Shown one piece after another: positions 8,630 to 17,469 of a DNA stretch of 64,000 nt; position 1 is the first letter of the stretch; each line of letters opens with the position of its first letter. A program made the translations under genes and the position numbers. The DNA is from Chitinophagaceae bacterium. Lineage in GTDB: Bacteria > Bacteroidota > Bacteroidia > Chitinophagales > Chitinophagaceae. Below the pieces are notes generated by a model. The model searched no databases. It was not told the DNA's origin and worked only from the letters and a program-made list of their open reading frames with translations. The stretch is taken from positions 1,943,001 through 2,007,000 of the forward strand of contig JADJPV010000001.1 in assembly GCA_016713085.1 (NCBI GenBank), read 5' to 3'.

Positions 8630-9254
8630 CTACAACTTTATCTTTTTTCTGCATTCCCCACAATAATCAGCTTTACCCAGGTCAAGTTTTGTAAAATACC
8701 CGTTCCCTTTTGACATAATACATTGTTCATTCGTACAATGACCCAGGCCAAGGTTATGACCAATTTCATGAATGATTACATTTCGGAGCCTGTGGTTATA
8801 AACTGCTGTATCATTTGTTTGTAATCTTGCGCTTGAAACAATACATGCATTACCGGGTTGATAACCCATGCCGAATATTTTTTCATCAAAATAAGGCATG
8901 CTGCTTTCTTCTTTGATAGTGAAAAGCGGTTGATCAATCATACCAACGATTTCTGCAAACCGATCTGTTTTTATTCCTGATAAAAATTTCAGTATCGAAT
9001 CGGCAAAATATAAACCCGTTTCTTTTGTAAGAAAATGTTCAGGAAGTTGTTTTGGGTTCTAATACAATTACCTGTCTGTTGTAAAAACAAGCGATTTCTT
9101 TTTGTATTGTTTTAATCCCTGATGTATTGTAATTGTTTAATGGCTGAATTGCAATTAACTGGTTCTTGTTTTTAGTCAATGAAAAGTTGGAAACTTTCCT
9201 ACAGGTAAGTGAAAGAAACGTAAATGCTGCAAAAAGTAAGAGAATAGGTTTCAT
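8630..9254 (-). CDS. Archaemetzincin-type metallopeptidase, predicted lipoprotein, frameshifted
   Basis: Predicted zinc peptidase of the archaemetzincin (M54) family. The C-terminal part has HEIGHNLGLGHC, then four residues and Cys, then I-M, then 17 residues and CGEC. This reproduces the family signature (HExxHxxGxxHC, C-x4-C-x-M, x17-CxxC) position for position: three zinc-binding histidines, a catalytic Glu and a structural four-cysteine site. The N-terminus (LLLFAAFTFLSLTC) looks like a lipoprotein signal, so the enzyme would be outside the cytoplasm. The frame is broken at a 4-T run, 9050-9053. One base fewer gives a continuous 207-residue protein reading LEPKQLPEHFLTKETG. The physiological substrate is not known for this family. 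Confidence 0.85.
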
Positions 9255-9271
9255 GCTGACTGTTGCTCATT

Positions 9272-9279
9272 CAAAAGTA
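9272..9279 (-). promoter_or_regulatory. Promoter -7 element of the archaemetzincin gene
   Basis: TACTTTTG on the minus strand, 17 bp before the ATG at 9254. No clear -33 element is visible. Confidence 0.4.
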
Positions 9280-9324
9280 GAGGAAGATTTTAGTCTTAAA
9301 TAGTTAAAATCATACTGTAGTTAT

Positions 9325-9356
9325 GAATCCCGTCAGACGAGGGCGTCCGACGGGGT
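9325..9356. repeat. Palindromic element with CCCGTC/GACGGG arms
   Basis: CCCGTCAGACG (9329-9339) and CGTCCGACGGG (9344-9354) form an 11-bp inverted repeat with one mismatch and a 4-base loop. It lies between the divergent archaemetzincin and serC genes and has no T-run. A related palindrome lies inside the esterase gene at 58163-58190. Both share the end GACGGG(G)ATTC. Confidence 0.6.
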
Positions 9357-9391
9357 AAACAACTCCTGACACATGTTCTTCCTGAATGTTT

Positions 9392-9399
9392 TAAATTTG
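9392..9399 (+). promoter_or_regulatory. Promoter -7 element of serC, close to the start codon
   Basis: TAAATTTG ends only 4 bp before the ATG at 9404. Transcription would then begin at or next to the start codon, giving a leaderless or nearly leaderless mRNA. Confidence 0.45.
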
Positions 9400-9403
9400 C
9401 CGC

Positions 9404-10474
9404 ATGATGCACAATTTCAACGCAGGTCCATCCATTTTACCAAAGGAAGTATTTCAGCAGGCAAGTGAGGCCATCCTCAACTTCAATAACAGTGGCTTAT
9501 CCATTTTAGAGATCGGTCACCGCACGCCTTTATTTGAAGGAGTGATGAATGAAGCAAGAAGCCTGGTAAAAGAACTGATGCAGTTAGATGCTGATCATGA
9601 AGTTTTGTTCTTACATGGCGGCGCCACCACACAGTTTATGCAGGTGCCCATGAACCTTTTGAATGAGCAGGATGTGGCAGCATATACTGAAACAGGAACC
9701 TGGGCAGGTAAAGCCATTAAGGAAGCAAAGCTGTTTGGTCATGTAGAAATTGTTGGTTCATCAAAAGATACCAACTACACCACCATGCCGAAGAATATTG
9801 CTGTACCGCCAACAGCAGCTTATCTGCATATTACTACCAACGAAACCATCGCCGGTACACAATGGCACCAACTGCCTTATGATTGTGGCGTGCCAATTGT
9901 TGCCGATATGAGTAGTGATATTTTAAGCCGCACACTTGATTTCAACAAGTTCGATTTGATTTATGCAGGTGCACAAAAAAATATGGGCGCAGCAGGCGTA
10001 AACCTGGTTGTGATTAATAAAAATATTACCGGTAAGGTTCAACGCATCATTCCAACGGTTCTTGATTACCGCAATCATATCAAGGAAGAAAGTATGCTCA
10101 ACACTCCTCCCGTATTTGCCGTTTATGTGGCGATGCTGACGCTTCGCTGGTTAAAGGGGCAGGGTGGGGTTGCTGCTATTGAGAAAATTAATGATCAGAA
10201 AGCAAACCTGCTTTATTCAACTCTGGAAGCAGTTCCATTCATCAACTTACCTGTTGCCAAAGAAGACAGAAGCAAGATGAATGTGGTGTTTACCATGAAA
10301 GACGAAAAATTAGAGAAAGAATTTTCACAGCTCTGCAAGGATAATGGAATGTATGGGGTAAAAGGGCACAGAAGTGTGGGCGGTTTCCGTATCAGCCTAT
10401 ACAATGCTCTGCCGCTGAGCAGCGTGGAAGCGGTTGTTTCACTGATTAAAGACTTTGCTCAAAAAAATGGTTGA
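9404..10474 (+). CDS. serC: Phosphoserine aminotransferase
   Basis: PLP enzyme that converts 3-phosphohydroxypyruvate and glutamate into phosphoserine in serine synthesis; the family also serves pyridoxine synthesis in some bacteria. Its 356 residues are the normal length. Visible features are the N-terminal HNFNAGPSILPKEVF, GHRTPLF, the HGGATTQFMQVPMN segment that binds cofactor phosphate, the PLP lysine in YAGAQKNMGAAG, and the C-terminal GHRSVGGFRISLYNA. Starts at 9404 and 9407 are both possible (adjacent Met codons), and the second fits the very close -7 element better. The serA gene often found next to serC in this group is not seen here. A toxin-antitoxin pair follows on the other strand. 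Confidence 0.96.
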   Translation: MMHNFNAGPSILPKEVFQQASEAILNFNNSGLSILEIGHRTPLFEGVMNEARSLVKELMQLDADHEVLFLHGGATTQFMQVPMNLLNEQDVAAYTETGTWAGKAIKEAKLFGHVEIVGSSKDTNYTTMPKNIAVPPTAAYLHITTNETIAGTQWHQLPYDCGVPIVADMSSDILSRTLDFNKFDLIYAGAQKNMGAAGVNLVVINKNITGKVQRIIPTVLDYRNHIKEESMLNTPPVFAVYVAMLTLRWLKGQGGVAAIEKINDQKANLLYSTLEAVPFINLPVAKEDRSKMNVVFTMKDEKLEKEFSQLCKDNGMYGVKGHRSVGGFRISLYNALPLSSVEAVVSLIKDFAQKNG

Positions 10475-10495
10475 TGATGTGCTCAAAGACTTTTT

Positions 10496-10777
10496 TTATT
10501 TCCCGGGTTTCCGTTTTGTATGTTTCACTGAGTTGATATAAACAAACCGGCTGGAAATTGTAAACACAACTAAGTAAGGAAACCGTTTCAGGCGAGCATC
10601 CCTGAAATCATCAAAGGCATATCCAAAATATTGCGGATTCTGTTTCAGCTTTTCAAGAATTTCATTCAGTTCGTTTAGAAAATCTTCTCCCAGATCCGGC
10701 AATTGATCTTCATACCATTGATAAGCTTCCTGAACATCAATCAATGCTTCGTTCTGAAAAATGATTTGAAAAGCCAA
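10496..10777 (-). CDS. RelE/ParE family toxin
   Basis: Small (93 residues) type II toxin of the RelE/ParE superfamily. Members either cleave mRNA at the ribosome or poison gyrase, and sequence alone does not decide which. The N-terminus IIFQNEALIDVQEAYQWYEDQ matches the family's first strand and helices. The C-terminal part RDARLKRFPYLVVFTI, ending with a V-K-H-T-K-R strand, is the typical toxin core. The start codon is 1 bp from the stop of the antitoxin gene, so the two are one operon with the antitoxin first. Confidence 0.82.
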   Translation of the reverse strand: MAFQIIFQNEALIDVQEAYQWYEDQLPDLGEDFLNELNEILEKLKQNPQYFGYAFDDFRDARLKRFPYLVVFTISSRFVYINSVKHTKRKPGK

Positions 10778-10778
10778 A

Positions 10779-11018
10779 TTATTTTTCTTTTTTATTCCTG
10801 AATAATTTCTTTGCTTCTGTCAGCGTGTAGGTTTTGCTTTTGCCTGAAAGACGGTTCTTTTCACGGCGCCTGATCTCTTCTTTTTCTTTTTCAGTGTAGG
10901 CAGCTCTTGTTTCATACTTTACTTCACTCTCCAGCAAAGTCAGCATCGCCAATACCTTTTTATCGTCGATATCGGCCACATAAGTATGCAATTTTTTTCT
11001 GCGTTCAGAAGAAGTCAT
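10779..11018 (-). CDS. Probable antitoxin of the RelE/ParE pair
   Basis: A highly charged 79-residue protein encoded directly upstream of the toxin. The N-terminal half (SERRKKLHTYVADIDDKKVLAMLTLLESEV) resembles the helical start of addiction-module antitoxins. The C-terminal half is a long Lys/Glu-rich, probably disordered tail that would wrap the toxin. Identification rests mostly on size and position. A TAnnTTTG element lies 13 bp upstream, and such antitoxins usually repress their own promoter. Confidence 0.72.
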   Translation of the reverse strand: MTSSERRKKLHTYVADIDDKKVLAMLTLLESEVKYETRAAYTEKEKEEIRRREKNRLSGKSKTYTLTEAKKLFRNKKEK

Positions 11019-11031
11019 AAAAGCCTTTTTT

Positions 11032-11039
11032 CAAAGTTA
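11032..11039 (-). promoter_or_regulatory. Promoter -7 element of the toxin-antitoxin operon
   Basis: TAACTTTG on the minus strand lies 13 bp upstream of the antitoxin ATG at 11018. Confidence 0.4.
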
Positions 11040-11204
11040 GTTTTTAGGTTTTAATTTTTACCTATATCCTTAATAAACTTAATATCAGGCTAAATGGGGC
11101 TAACAGGCGTTAAATACGGCTGTTTTCGGTCATATCGGCGAACATCCTTCCCTCCATCACCCAAAAAATCCTTTTCTTTGCAGCCGGTTAGTAAGTAAAA
11201 CATT

Positions 11205-12446
11205 ATGTCTACAATAGTTCCTTTCAAGGCTCTGCGCCCGCAGGCTCAGTTTGCAAAACAGGTCGCAGCACGCCCTTACGATGTATTAAACAGCAAAGAG
11301 GCAAAAGAAGAAGCACAGGGCAACCCGTATTCTTTTTTACATATCACCAAACCTGAAATTGATTTGGCTGATGATGTAAATCCTTATGCCGACCAGGTAT
11401 ATCTAAAAGCAAAAGAAAATCTGCTGGCATTTATTCAGCGTGATGTATTGTTTCGTGAAAACAAATCATGTTATTATATCTACCAGCTCATCATGGATGG
11501 CCGCAGTCAAACAGGCTTGGTTTGCGGCAGTACGGTTGAAGATTATAACAATGATGTGATCAAGAAACATGAGTTTACCCGTCCTGAAAAAGAGAATGAC
11601 CGGATCAATCATATCAAGATCAGCGGTGCACAAACAGGCAATGTATTTCTTGCTTACCGTGATGTTGCTGAAATGAATGAACTCATTGCCAAATGGAAAG
11701 CTGATAAAAGTCCCATTTGCAATTTTACAGCCGATGATGGTATTCAGCATACGATCTGGATTGTAAATGATACGGCAACGATCAAAACGATTTCAACAAT
11801 TTTCGAAACACAGGTTCCGCATACTTATATTGCTGACGGGCATCACCGTGCAGCATCGGCAGCAAAAGTGCATGCAGCATTGGGCGAAAAGGCAACAGAA
11901 GAAAGCACTTATTTTTTAACAACGCTGTTTCCTGCGAATGAATTAAAAATTCTCGATTACAACCGTTTGGTAAAAGATTTGAACGGCTTAACGCTTGATG
12001 AGTTGATTGAAAAACTTTCAGCCGATTTTGATTGCAGGTTGATTGGAAAAGATCCATTTAAACCCGATCAGTTACATGTATTTGGTATGTATGCTGAAGG
12101 AAACTGGTATCAACTCACTGCGAAAGAAGGCACTTACAGCAAAGACCCGATTGGTGTATTGGATGTAACCATTCTCGCTAATAATTTATTAGATAAACAT
12201 CTTGGTATTAAAGATCAGCGTACAGATAAACGCATTGATTTTGTTGGCGGCATCCGTGGATTGGGTGAATTGCAGAAAAGAGTTGACAGCGGTGAAATGA
12301 AAATTGCATTCAGTCTTTACCCTGTAACCATGGATCAACTATTTGATATTGCCGACAGCGGTAATGTAATGCCTCCCAAAAGCACCTGGTTTGAGCCTAA
12401 ATTGAGGGATGGATTGCTTACGCACCTGATTTACCAGGAATCATAA
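11205..12446 (+). CDS. DUF1015 family protein
   Basis: A 413-residue cytoplasmic protein of the DUF1015 family, whose biochemical function is not established. Clear family marks are the N-terminal IVPFKALRPQ, AARPYDVLN, the strongly conserved YIADGHHRAASA near residue 210, and LNRLVKDL-like (here DYNRLVKDLNGL). In other Bacteroidota this gene is commonly found near serC and serA, which agrees with its position here. The frame is intact. Confidence 0.88.
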   Translation: MSTIVPFKALRPQAQFAKQVAARPYDVLNSKEAKEEAQGNPYSFLHITKPEIDLADDVNPYADQVYLKAKENLLAFIQRDVLFRENKSCYYIYQLIMDGRSQTGLVCGSTVEDYNNDVIKKHEFTRPEKENDRINHIKISGAQTGNVFLAYRDVAEMNELIAKWKADKSPICNFTADDGIQHTIWIVNDTATIKTISTIFETQVPHTYIADGHHRAASAAKVHAALGEKATEESTYFLTTLFPANELKILDYNRLVKDLNGLTLDELIEKLSADFDCRLIGKDPFKPDQLHVFGMYAEGNWYQLTAKEGTYSKDPIGVLDVTILANNLLDKHLGIKDQRTDKRIDFVGGIRGLGELQKRVDSGEMKIAFSLYPVTMDQLFDIADSGNVMPPKSTWFEPKLRDGLLTHLIYQES

Positions 12447-12463
12447 TTAAATCAAAATATAAT

Positions 12464-12490
12464 CGGGGCGTTCTTACAGACGCCTCTTTT
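12464..12490 (+). terminator. Weak intrinsic terminator after the DUF1015 gene
   Basis: GGCGT and ACGCC arms with an 8-base loop are followed by CTTTT. It lies 20 bp after the stop. Confidence 0.4.
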
Positions 12491-12494
12491 CGTT

Positions 12495-12502
12495 TACTTT
12501 TG
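12495..12502 (+). promoter_or_regulatory. Promoter -7 element of the TPR gene
   Basis: TACTTTTG, 8 bp before the ATG at 12511. Confidence 0.4.
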
Positions 12503-12510
12503 AAGCAGAT

Positions 12511-13527
12511 ATGAAAAAACTACTATTTACTCTCAGCATTTTCTTTGTTTCCATTGCTGCAATGGCACAGGAACCTGATGCTGCGCAATTGCAGGAAACC
12601 GGTAAACAATTTATGCGTGGTGGCGACTGGACCAATGCTGTACTGGTGTTGAATAAAGCACTGGCAAAAGATCCCGGAAATATATCCATTCAAAAAGATC
12701 TTGCACTCACTTATTATTATCAACGGGATTTTGCAAAAGCAAAAGAAACCATCAAGCCGTTAGTTGAACGTGAAGATGCAGATATACAGGTGTACCAGAT
12801 TGCCGGTAATATTTACAAAGCCTTACAGGAAGCAAAGGATGGAGATAAGATGTTTAAGAAGGCATTGAAAAAATATCCCAACAGCGGAGCATTGTATGCA
12901 GAGTATGGTGAACTGCTGTGGATGATGAATGAAAATGTAAGTTGTATTGAACAGTGGGAACTGGGAATTAAAAATGATCCGGGTTATCCAGGTAACTATT
13001 ATTATGCTTCCCGTTATTATTCTTTTACTGCCGATAAAGTTTGGGCGTTGGTATACGGTGAAATTTTTGTGAACATGGAAAGTTACCGCAGCAATACAGC
13101 AGAGATTAAGAACATGCTGCTCGATGGCTATAAAAAATTCTTTGTTGTTGATCCCAAAGCAAAGCCATCCAAAGTAAAGAATGAATTTACCGAAGCATTT
13201 ACAGCAGTAATGAATCAGAATAGTGCTGTGACCAACAGTGGCATTACTACTGAATCATTAACGATGCTGCGTACAAGATTTTTGTTAGACTGGAACAAAC
13301 AATATGCAGCTAAATTTCCTTTCCGTTTATTCGATCATCAGAAACAGTTGCTGCAGGAAGGAATGTTTGATGCTTACAATCAATGGATCTTTGAAGCGGC
13401 AGGTGATTTGGCAAAATATCAAAGCTGGACAAAGCTGAATGCCGATCAGTATAACGAGTTCACCCGTTTTCAGAAATCGAAATTATTTAAAGTGCCTGCG
13501 GGCCAGTATTACAGAATTGCGAATTAA
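12511..13527 (+). CDS. Exported tetratricopeptide-repeat protein
   Basis: A 338-residue protein with a signal peptide (LLFTLSIFFVSIAAMAQ). TPR-type helices follow at about 30-150, visible as AAQLQETGKQFMRGGDWTNA, ALAKDPGNISIQKDLALTYY and KKALKKYPNSGALYAEYGEL. The C-terminal half is unassigned. It probably acts as a periplasmic protein-binding scaffold, but no partner can be named. It stands as a single gene between a weak terminator and a clear one. Confidence 0.8.
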   Translation: MKKLLFTLSIFFVSIAAMAQEPDAAQLQETGKQFMRGGDWTNAVLVLNKALAKDPGNISIQKDLALTYYYQRDFAKAKETIKPLVEREDADIQVYQIAGNIYKALQEAKDGDKMFKKALKKYPNSGALYAEYGELLWMMNENVSCIEQWELGIKNDPGYPGNYYYASRYYSFTADKVWALVYGEIFVNMESYRSNTAEIKNMLLDGYKKFFVVDPKAKPSKVKNEFTEAFTAVMNQNSAVTNSGITTESLTMLRTRFLLDWNKQYAAKFPFRLFDHQKQLLQEGMFDAYNQWIFEAAGDLAKYQSWTKLNADQYNEFTRFQKSKLFKVPAGQYYRIAN

Positions 13528-13533
13528 CGGAAG

Positions 13534-13562
13534 AAGTCCTGCTGAAAAGCGGGATTTTTTTA
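13534..13562 (+). terminator. Intrinsic terminator after the TPR gene
   Basis: TCCTGCT-GAAA-AGCGGGA hairpin with one G-T pair, followed by seven Ts. Confidence 0.75.
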
Positions 13563-13646
13563 TGAATTGCATTGCTTAAATCTCCTTAACTTGATTGCCG
13601 GAACAGGCGCCACCTGTTTTTTATTTTCTACTTAATTGCATGCTAT

Positions 13647-15437
13647 ATGAACCCAAAACGATTATTTGATTGCATTGATCTGCAATTGGAAAAATTTCAC
13701 AAAGAAGATATGTTTGCCGCCAAAGAAGAAGGCGGCATCTGGCACAAGTACAGTACAGCCGATGTAAAAGAAATTGTTGATAAACTGGCAGCTGGCCTGG
13801 TTCATCTCGGCATCAGCGGCCATGATATGACTATTGAACGCAGGGATAAAATTGCCATCATCAGCAATAACCGTCCTGAGTGGATGTTTCTTGATCTGGC
13901 CGTGCAAAAAGCAGGAGCTGTTCTTGTTCCCATTTATCCAACACTTGCGGTTGCTGAACTGGAATTTGTACTGAATGATGCAGAAATAAAATTAGTGTTT
14001 GTGAGCGATCAGGAACTCTACGACAAAGTACAGAGCATCCGCAGTAAAACTCCAACGGTACAGGCAGTGTACACATTCAATAACCTGCAACCTGCATTAA
14101 ACTGCCGAGAGATCATGAGTAAAGCAACTGCAGAAAGTCTTGCTGCATTAGCATCCATTGCTGATAAAGTAGGTTATGAGGATTTGGTAACAATCATTTA
14201 CACATCGGGTACAACCGGTACTCCAAAAGGTGTAATGCTGAGTCATAAAAACCTGCTGAGTAATGTACTGTCCAGCAGCGAAGTGTTTGCAGAGTTCTGC
14301 ACACCTGCAGATAAAGCATTGAGCTTTCTTCCGCTCAATCATATTTTTGAACGGATGGTAACTTATATCTATCTCTTTAATGGGGTATCTGTTTACTACG
14401 CACAAAGCCTCGATACAATTGGAGATAATTTGAAAGAAGTGCAGCCTGCTGTTTTTACAACTGTACCAAGATTGCTGGAGAAAGTGTATGAACGCATCAT
14501 GGGCCGTGGACAGGAGTTAACAGGGTTGAAACGAAAATTATTTTTCTGGGCCGTTGATGTAGCAGGAAAATATGAAGTTGGTAAACATCAGGGCTTTCTA
14601 TACAACACAAAACTCGGCATTGCCAATAAACTCATCTTTAATAAGTGGCGTGAAGGTTTAGGTGGAAAAGTAAAAGCAATTGTTACCGGTGCAGCTGCCT
14701 GCCAGGTAAGGTTATTGAGAATATTTTCTGCAGGGAAAATGCCAATCATGGAAGGTTATGGATTAACAGAAACCTCACCTGTAATTTCTGTAAACCGTTT
14801 CAATGAAAAGAACAGGAAGTTTGGAACTGTTGGTACGGTGATTAAAGGTGTGGAAGTAAAAATTGCTGAAGATGGAGAGATCTGCTGCAAAGGTGATAAT
14901 GTGATGATGGGTTACTACAAACGTCCTGATCTTACTGCTGAAGTAATTGATAAGGACGGTTATTTCCATACAGGTGATATTGGTATTATGGTAGATCAGA
15001 AATTTTTAAAGATCACCGACCGTAAGAAAGAAATCTTTAAAACGAGTGGCGGTAAATATGTGGCACCACAGCCCATTGAAAATAAAATGAAGGAAAGCCC
15101 TTTCATTGAGCAGATGATTGTTGTTGGTCCCGAAAGGAAATTTGCCGGTGCCTTAATTGTTCCTTCATTCGAAAATTTGAAAGAATGGGCCAAGCAAAAC
15201 AAGATCAGCTTTGGAACCATTCATGATTTGGTACGTCATCCGGCAGTGCTTGAAATGTACAAACATGTGGTGGAAGAATTTAACCAGCAGTTTAATCATG
15301 TGGAGCAGATCAAAAAATTTGAACTCTGTCCAACTGAATGGACAGTTGACGGCGGTGAATTAACACCAACACTTAAACTGAAACGGAAAGTGATCACGGA
15401 AAAATATAAAGATGCGATTGAACGCATTTATGATTAA
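13647..15437 (+). CDS. Long-chain fatty acid-CoA ligase (AMP-forming)
   Basis: Activates fatty acids to acyl-CoA through an acyl-adenylate. The AMP-binding P-loop motif IIYTSGTTGTPKGVMLSHKN lies at about residue 180. The adenylate-binding EGYGLTETSPVIS and the hinge motifs DGYFHTGDIG and ITDRKKEIFKTSGGKYV follow in the expected order. At 596 residues it is typical of the FadD15-like branch, which has the FLPLNHIFERM motif. The C-terminal lysine lies in LTPTLKLKRKVI. It is a single-gene unit ending in a strong terminator. Confidence 0.94.
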   Translation: MNPKRLFDCIDLQLEKFHKEDMFAAKEEGGIWHKYSTADVKEIVDKLAAGLVHLGISGHDMTIERRDKIAIISNNRPEWMFLDLAVQKAGAVLVPIYPTLAVAELEFVLNDAEIKLVFVSDQELYDKVQSIRSKTPTVQAVYTFNNLQPALNCREIMSKATAESLAALASIADKVGYEDLVTIIYTSGTTGTPKGVMLSHKNLLSNVLSSSEVFAEFCTPADKALSFLPLNHIFERMVTYIYLFNGVSVYYAQSLDTIGDNLKEVQPAVFTTVPRLLEKVYERIMGRGQELTGLKRKLFFWAVDVAGKYEVGKHQGFLYNTKLGIANKLIFNKWREGLGGKVKAIVTGAAACQVRLLRIFSAGKMPIMEGYGLTETSPVISVNRFNEKNRKFGTVGTVIKGVEVKIAEDGEICCKGDNVMMGYYKRPDLTAEVIDKDGYFHTGDIGIMVDQKFLKITDRKKEIFKTSGGKYVAPQPIENKMKESPFIEQMIVVGPERKFAGALIVPSFENLKEWAKQNKISFGTIHDLVRHPAVLEMYKHVVEEFNQQFNHVEQIKKFELCPTEWTVDGGELTPTLKLKRKVITEKYKDAIERIYD

Positions 15438-15440
15438 CAG

Positions 15441-15470
15441 AATCCTCCCGTTTACGGGAGGATTTTTTTT
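15441..15470 (+). terminator. Strong intrinsic terminator after the acyl-CoA ligase gene
   Basis: ATCCTCCCG-TTTA-CGGGAGGAT perfect 9-bp stem followed by a run of Ts, 4 bp after the stop. Confidence 0.9.
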
Positions 15471-15505
15471 AGAGATAAACCTTTTTTCACAAACTCAAAT
15501 CATTC

Positions 15506-15513
15506 TATCTTCG
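15506..15513 (+). promoter_or_regulatory. Probable -7 element of pyrH, 4 bp from the start codon
   Basis: TATCTTCG resembles TAnnTTTG with one change and ends 4 bp before the ATG at 15518, the same spacing as at serC, recR and the helicase gene. Confidence 0.35.
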
Positions 15514-15517
15514 CAGC

Positions 15518-16231
15518 ATGCTTCCAAAATTTAAACGCATCCTCCTCAAGCTTTCCGGCGAATCATTAATGGGCGATAAGAACTTCGGGATGGATTCCAA
15601 AGTAATTACACAATACGCCAAAGACATCAAAAGCATTATTGAACTGGGCGTACAGGTAGCCATTGTAATTGGCGGCGGTAATATTTACCGTGGTATGAAC
15701 GAAGCAGAAACAGGCATTGAACGGGCACATGGTGATTATATGGGTATGCTGGCAACAGTGATCAATGGAATGGCTTTACAGGCCGGTTTGGAAAAAGCAG
15801 GTGTGTACACCCGTTTGCAGAGTGCCATCAAAATGGAACAGATAGCTGAACCTTATATCCGCCGCCGTGCCATTCGTCATTTGGAAAAAGGCCGTGTCGT
15901 GATCTTTGGTGCAGGTACAGGTAATCCTTATTTCACAACAGATACAGCAGGATCATTAAGAGCCATTGAAATCAATGCCGATGTAATTCTGAAAGGAACG
16001 AGGGTTGATGGAGTTTATACTGCTGACCCTGAAAAAGATCCAACAGCTACAAAATATGAAACCATTACTTTCCAGGAATGCCTTGGAAAAAATCTGCGGG
16101 TAATGGATATGACGGCGTTTACACTTTGCATGGAAAATAATCTTCCCATCATTGTTTTTGATATGAACAGACCCAATAACCTGAAACGTGTAGTAACTGG
16201 CGAAAAGGTTGGAACACTCGTTACCGGTTAA
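15518..16231 (+). CDS. pyrH: UMP kinase
   Basis: Phosphorylates UMP to UDP in pyrimidine nucleotide synthesis; a homohexameric enzyme of the amino acid kinase fold. Its 237 residues are the normal length. The N-terminal KRILLKLSGESLMG, the glycine-rich VAIVIGGGNIYRG, the RRAIRHLEKGRVVIFGAGTGNPYFTTDTA segment that binds substrate, and the late TAFTLCMENNLPIIVFDMN are all present. In many bacteria pyrH lies next to tsf and frr, which are not seen here. Confidence 0.97.
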   Translation: MLPKFKRILLKLSGESLMGDKNFGMDSKVITQYAKDIKSIIELGVQVAIVIGGGNIYRGMNEAETGIERAHGDYMGMLATVINGMALQAGLEKAGVYTRLQSAIKMEQIAEPYIRRRAIRHLEKGRVVIFGAGTGNPYFTTDTAGSLRAIEINADVILKGTRVDGVYTADPEKDPTATKYETITFQECLGKNLRVMDMTAFTLCMENNLPIIVFDMNRPNNLKRVVTGEKVGTLVTG

Positions 16232-16352
16232 CTATACACAGGTTTCTGCCCGTTGGGGAAAATTATTTCCAGAATCAGTTTTTGCGGTTCTTCTTTTGAT
16301 GCTAACTTCAAAATGCAGTTTTTTTCTGCTATTTTGCATTAAACACGTTCAC

Positions 16353-17366
16353 ATGCCCACCACTTTACTTGCTATCCAGATTTCACTTCCTGAAATCATC
16401 ATGTTCCAGATTGGCGCATTGGTGCTGGGGTTTGTGATTCATTATTTCTGGAATATGAGGCATGGCAGTCAGTTTGATCATGAAGTGGATGTAGAAAAAT
16501 ATGAGAAAGAGGCGCATGACTGGAGGATGAAATATTACAATATCCTGGAGCATCAGAAAGAAACAGGCGATCATTTACAAAAGGAACTGGACGAAATAAA
16601 GGAGAATGAAAAGATCCTGATAGAAGAACTGGAAGAAACAAAGGCATTGAACCGGGAACTGATGCAGAAGCAAAAAGAAACACCGGTTGCTTTTACCCCG
16701 CCACCTGCAGCTGAAGTATCAACCGGCGCTTATCTTGCTCAATTGAAAGAAGCGCAGGATCATTTATTAAAGCATAACCAGGATATCTCCAAACTGTTAA
16801 ACCAGGTGGAACTGCTGGAGAAAGTGGAGCAGCAACACCAAACAACCCTGAGACAGAATGTTGATTTAAGTGAACAGATGCAGCAGCTCCGCAGATCACT
16901 TACAGAAAAAGAACAGGAGCTGAATAATATCCGCCAGCAAACAGAACTTACACAGGAAATGAAGAGCCGTTTAAATACGGCTTACGATGAGTTCAATGAA
17001 ATACAGTCGAAGCTACAGAAGGTGGAACAGCAGCTGACAGTACCGCAGGGAAATGTATTTAAGAATGATGAACTGGAAGAAGCCAATCATTTATTATCGG
17101 CTGAAGTAAAAGACCTGCGTACAAAGCAAAAAGATTTGGTGGATGAGAATTCAAAACTGAGCCAGCTGGTAACCGAAATAGAAAATAAACTCAAGGAAGC
17201 AAACCTGCAACGGCAACAACTCAGCAAGCGAAATGAATTCCTGGAAGAACTGAACAAGGATCTACAGCATGTTTCTGATCATAACAAGAAACTGGAATCG
17301 CAGTTATCACGCCTCAGTGAAATTGAAACGATGCTGGCCCGTATCTCCAGCGGGGGCAATCAATAA
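16353..17366 (+). CDS. Membrane-anchored coiled-coil protein
   Basis: A 337-residue protein with one N-terminal membrane segment at about 10-32 (EIIMFQIGALVLGFVIHYFW) and then an almost continuous coiled coil rich in Glu, Gln, Lys and Leu. A short proline-rich break (VAFTPPPAAEV) interrupts it near residue 115. I prefer the start at 16353 over the upstream in-frame ATG at 16209, because the latter overlaps pyrH and adds an unrelated leader. Such proteins are often scaffolds in the cell envelope. No specific function can be assigned. Confidence 0.75.
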   Translation: MPTTLLAIQISLPEIIMFQIGALVLGFVIHYFWNMRHGSQFDHEVDVEKYEKEAHDWRMKYYNILEHQKETGDHLQKELDEIKENEKILIEELEETKALNRELMQKQKETPVAFTPPPAAEVSTGAYLAQLKEAQDHLLKHNQDISKLLNQVELLEKVEQQHQTTLRQNVDLSEQMQQLRRSLTEKEQELNNIRQQTELTQEMKSRLNTAYDEFNEIQSKLQKVEQQLTVPQGNVFKNDELEEANHLLSAEVKDLRTKQKDLVDENSKLSQLVTEIENKLKEANLQRQQLSKRNEFLEELNKDLQHVSDHNKKLESQLSRLSEIETMLARISSGGNQ

Positions 17367-17415
17367 ACTACCAGCACTTTTAATATTTACGTCAGAAGCT
17401 TTGACTTCATAAAAT

Positions 17416-17457
17416 AAAAAAGACGAAGCATTCCTGTAAAGAAATACTTCGTCTTTT
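17416..17457. terminator. Bidirectional terminator between the coiled-coil and bTHX genes
   Basis: AAAAAGACGAAG and CTTCGTCTTTTAT arms around an 18-base loop give A/T runs on both sides, so it can serve both converging genes. Confidence 0.8.
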
Positions 17458-17469
17458 ATCTGTGTGTAC

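Noticed and set aside
16209..16352. Longer N-terminus of the coiled-coil protein
   Set aside because: It overlaps pyrH. The later start leads directly to the membrane segment.
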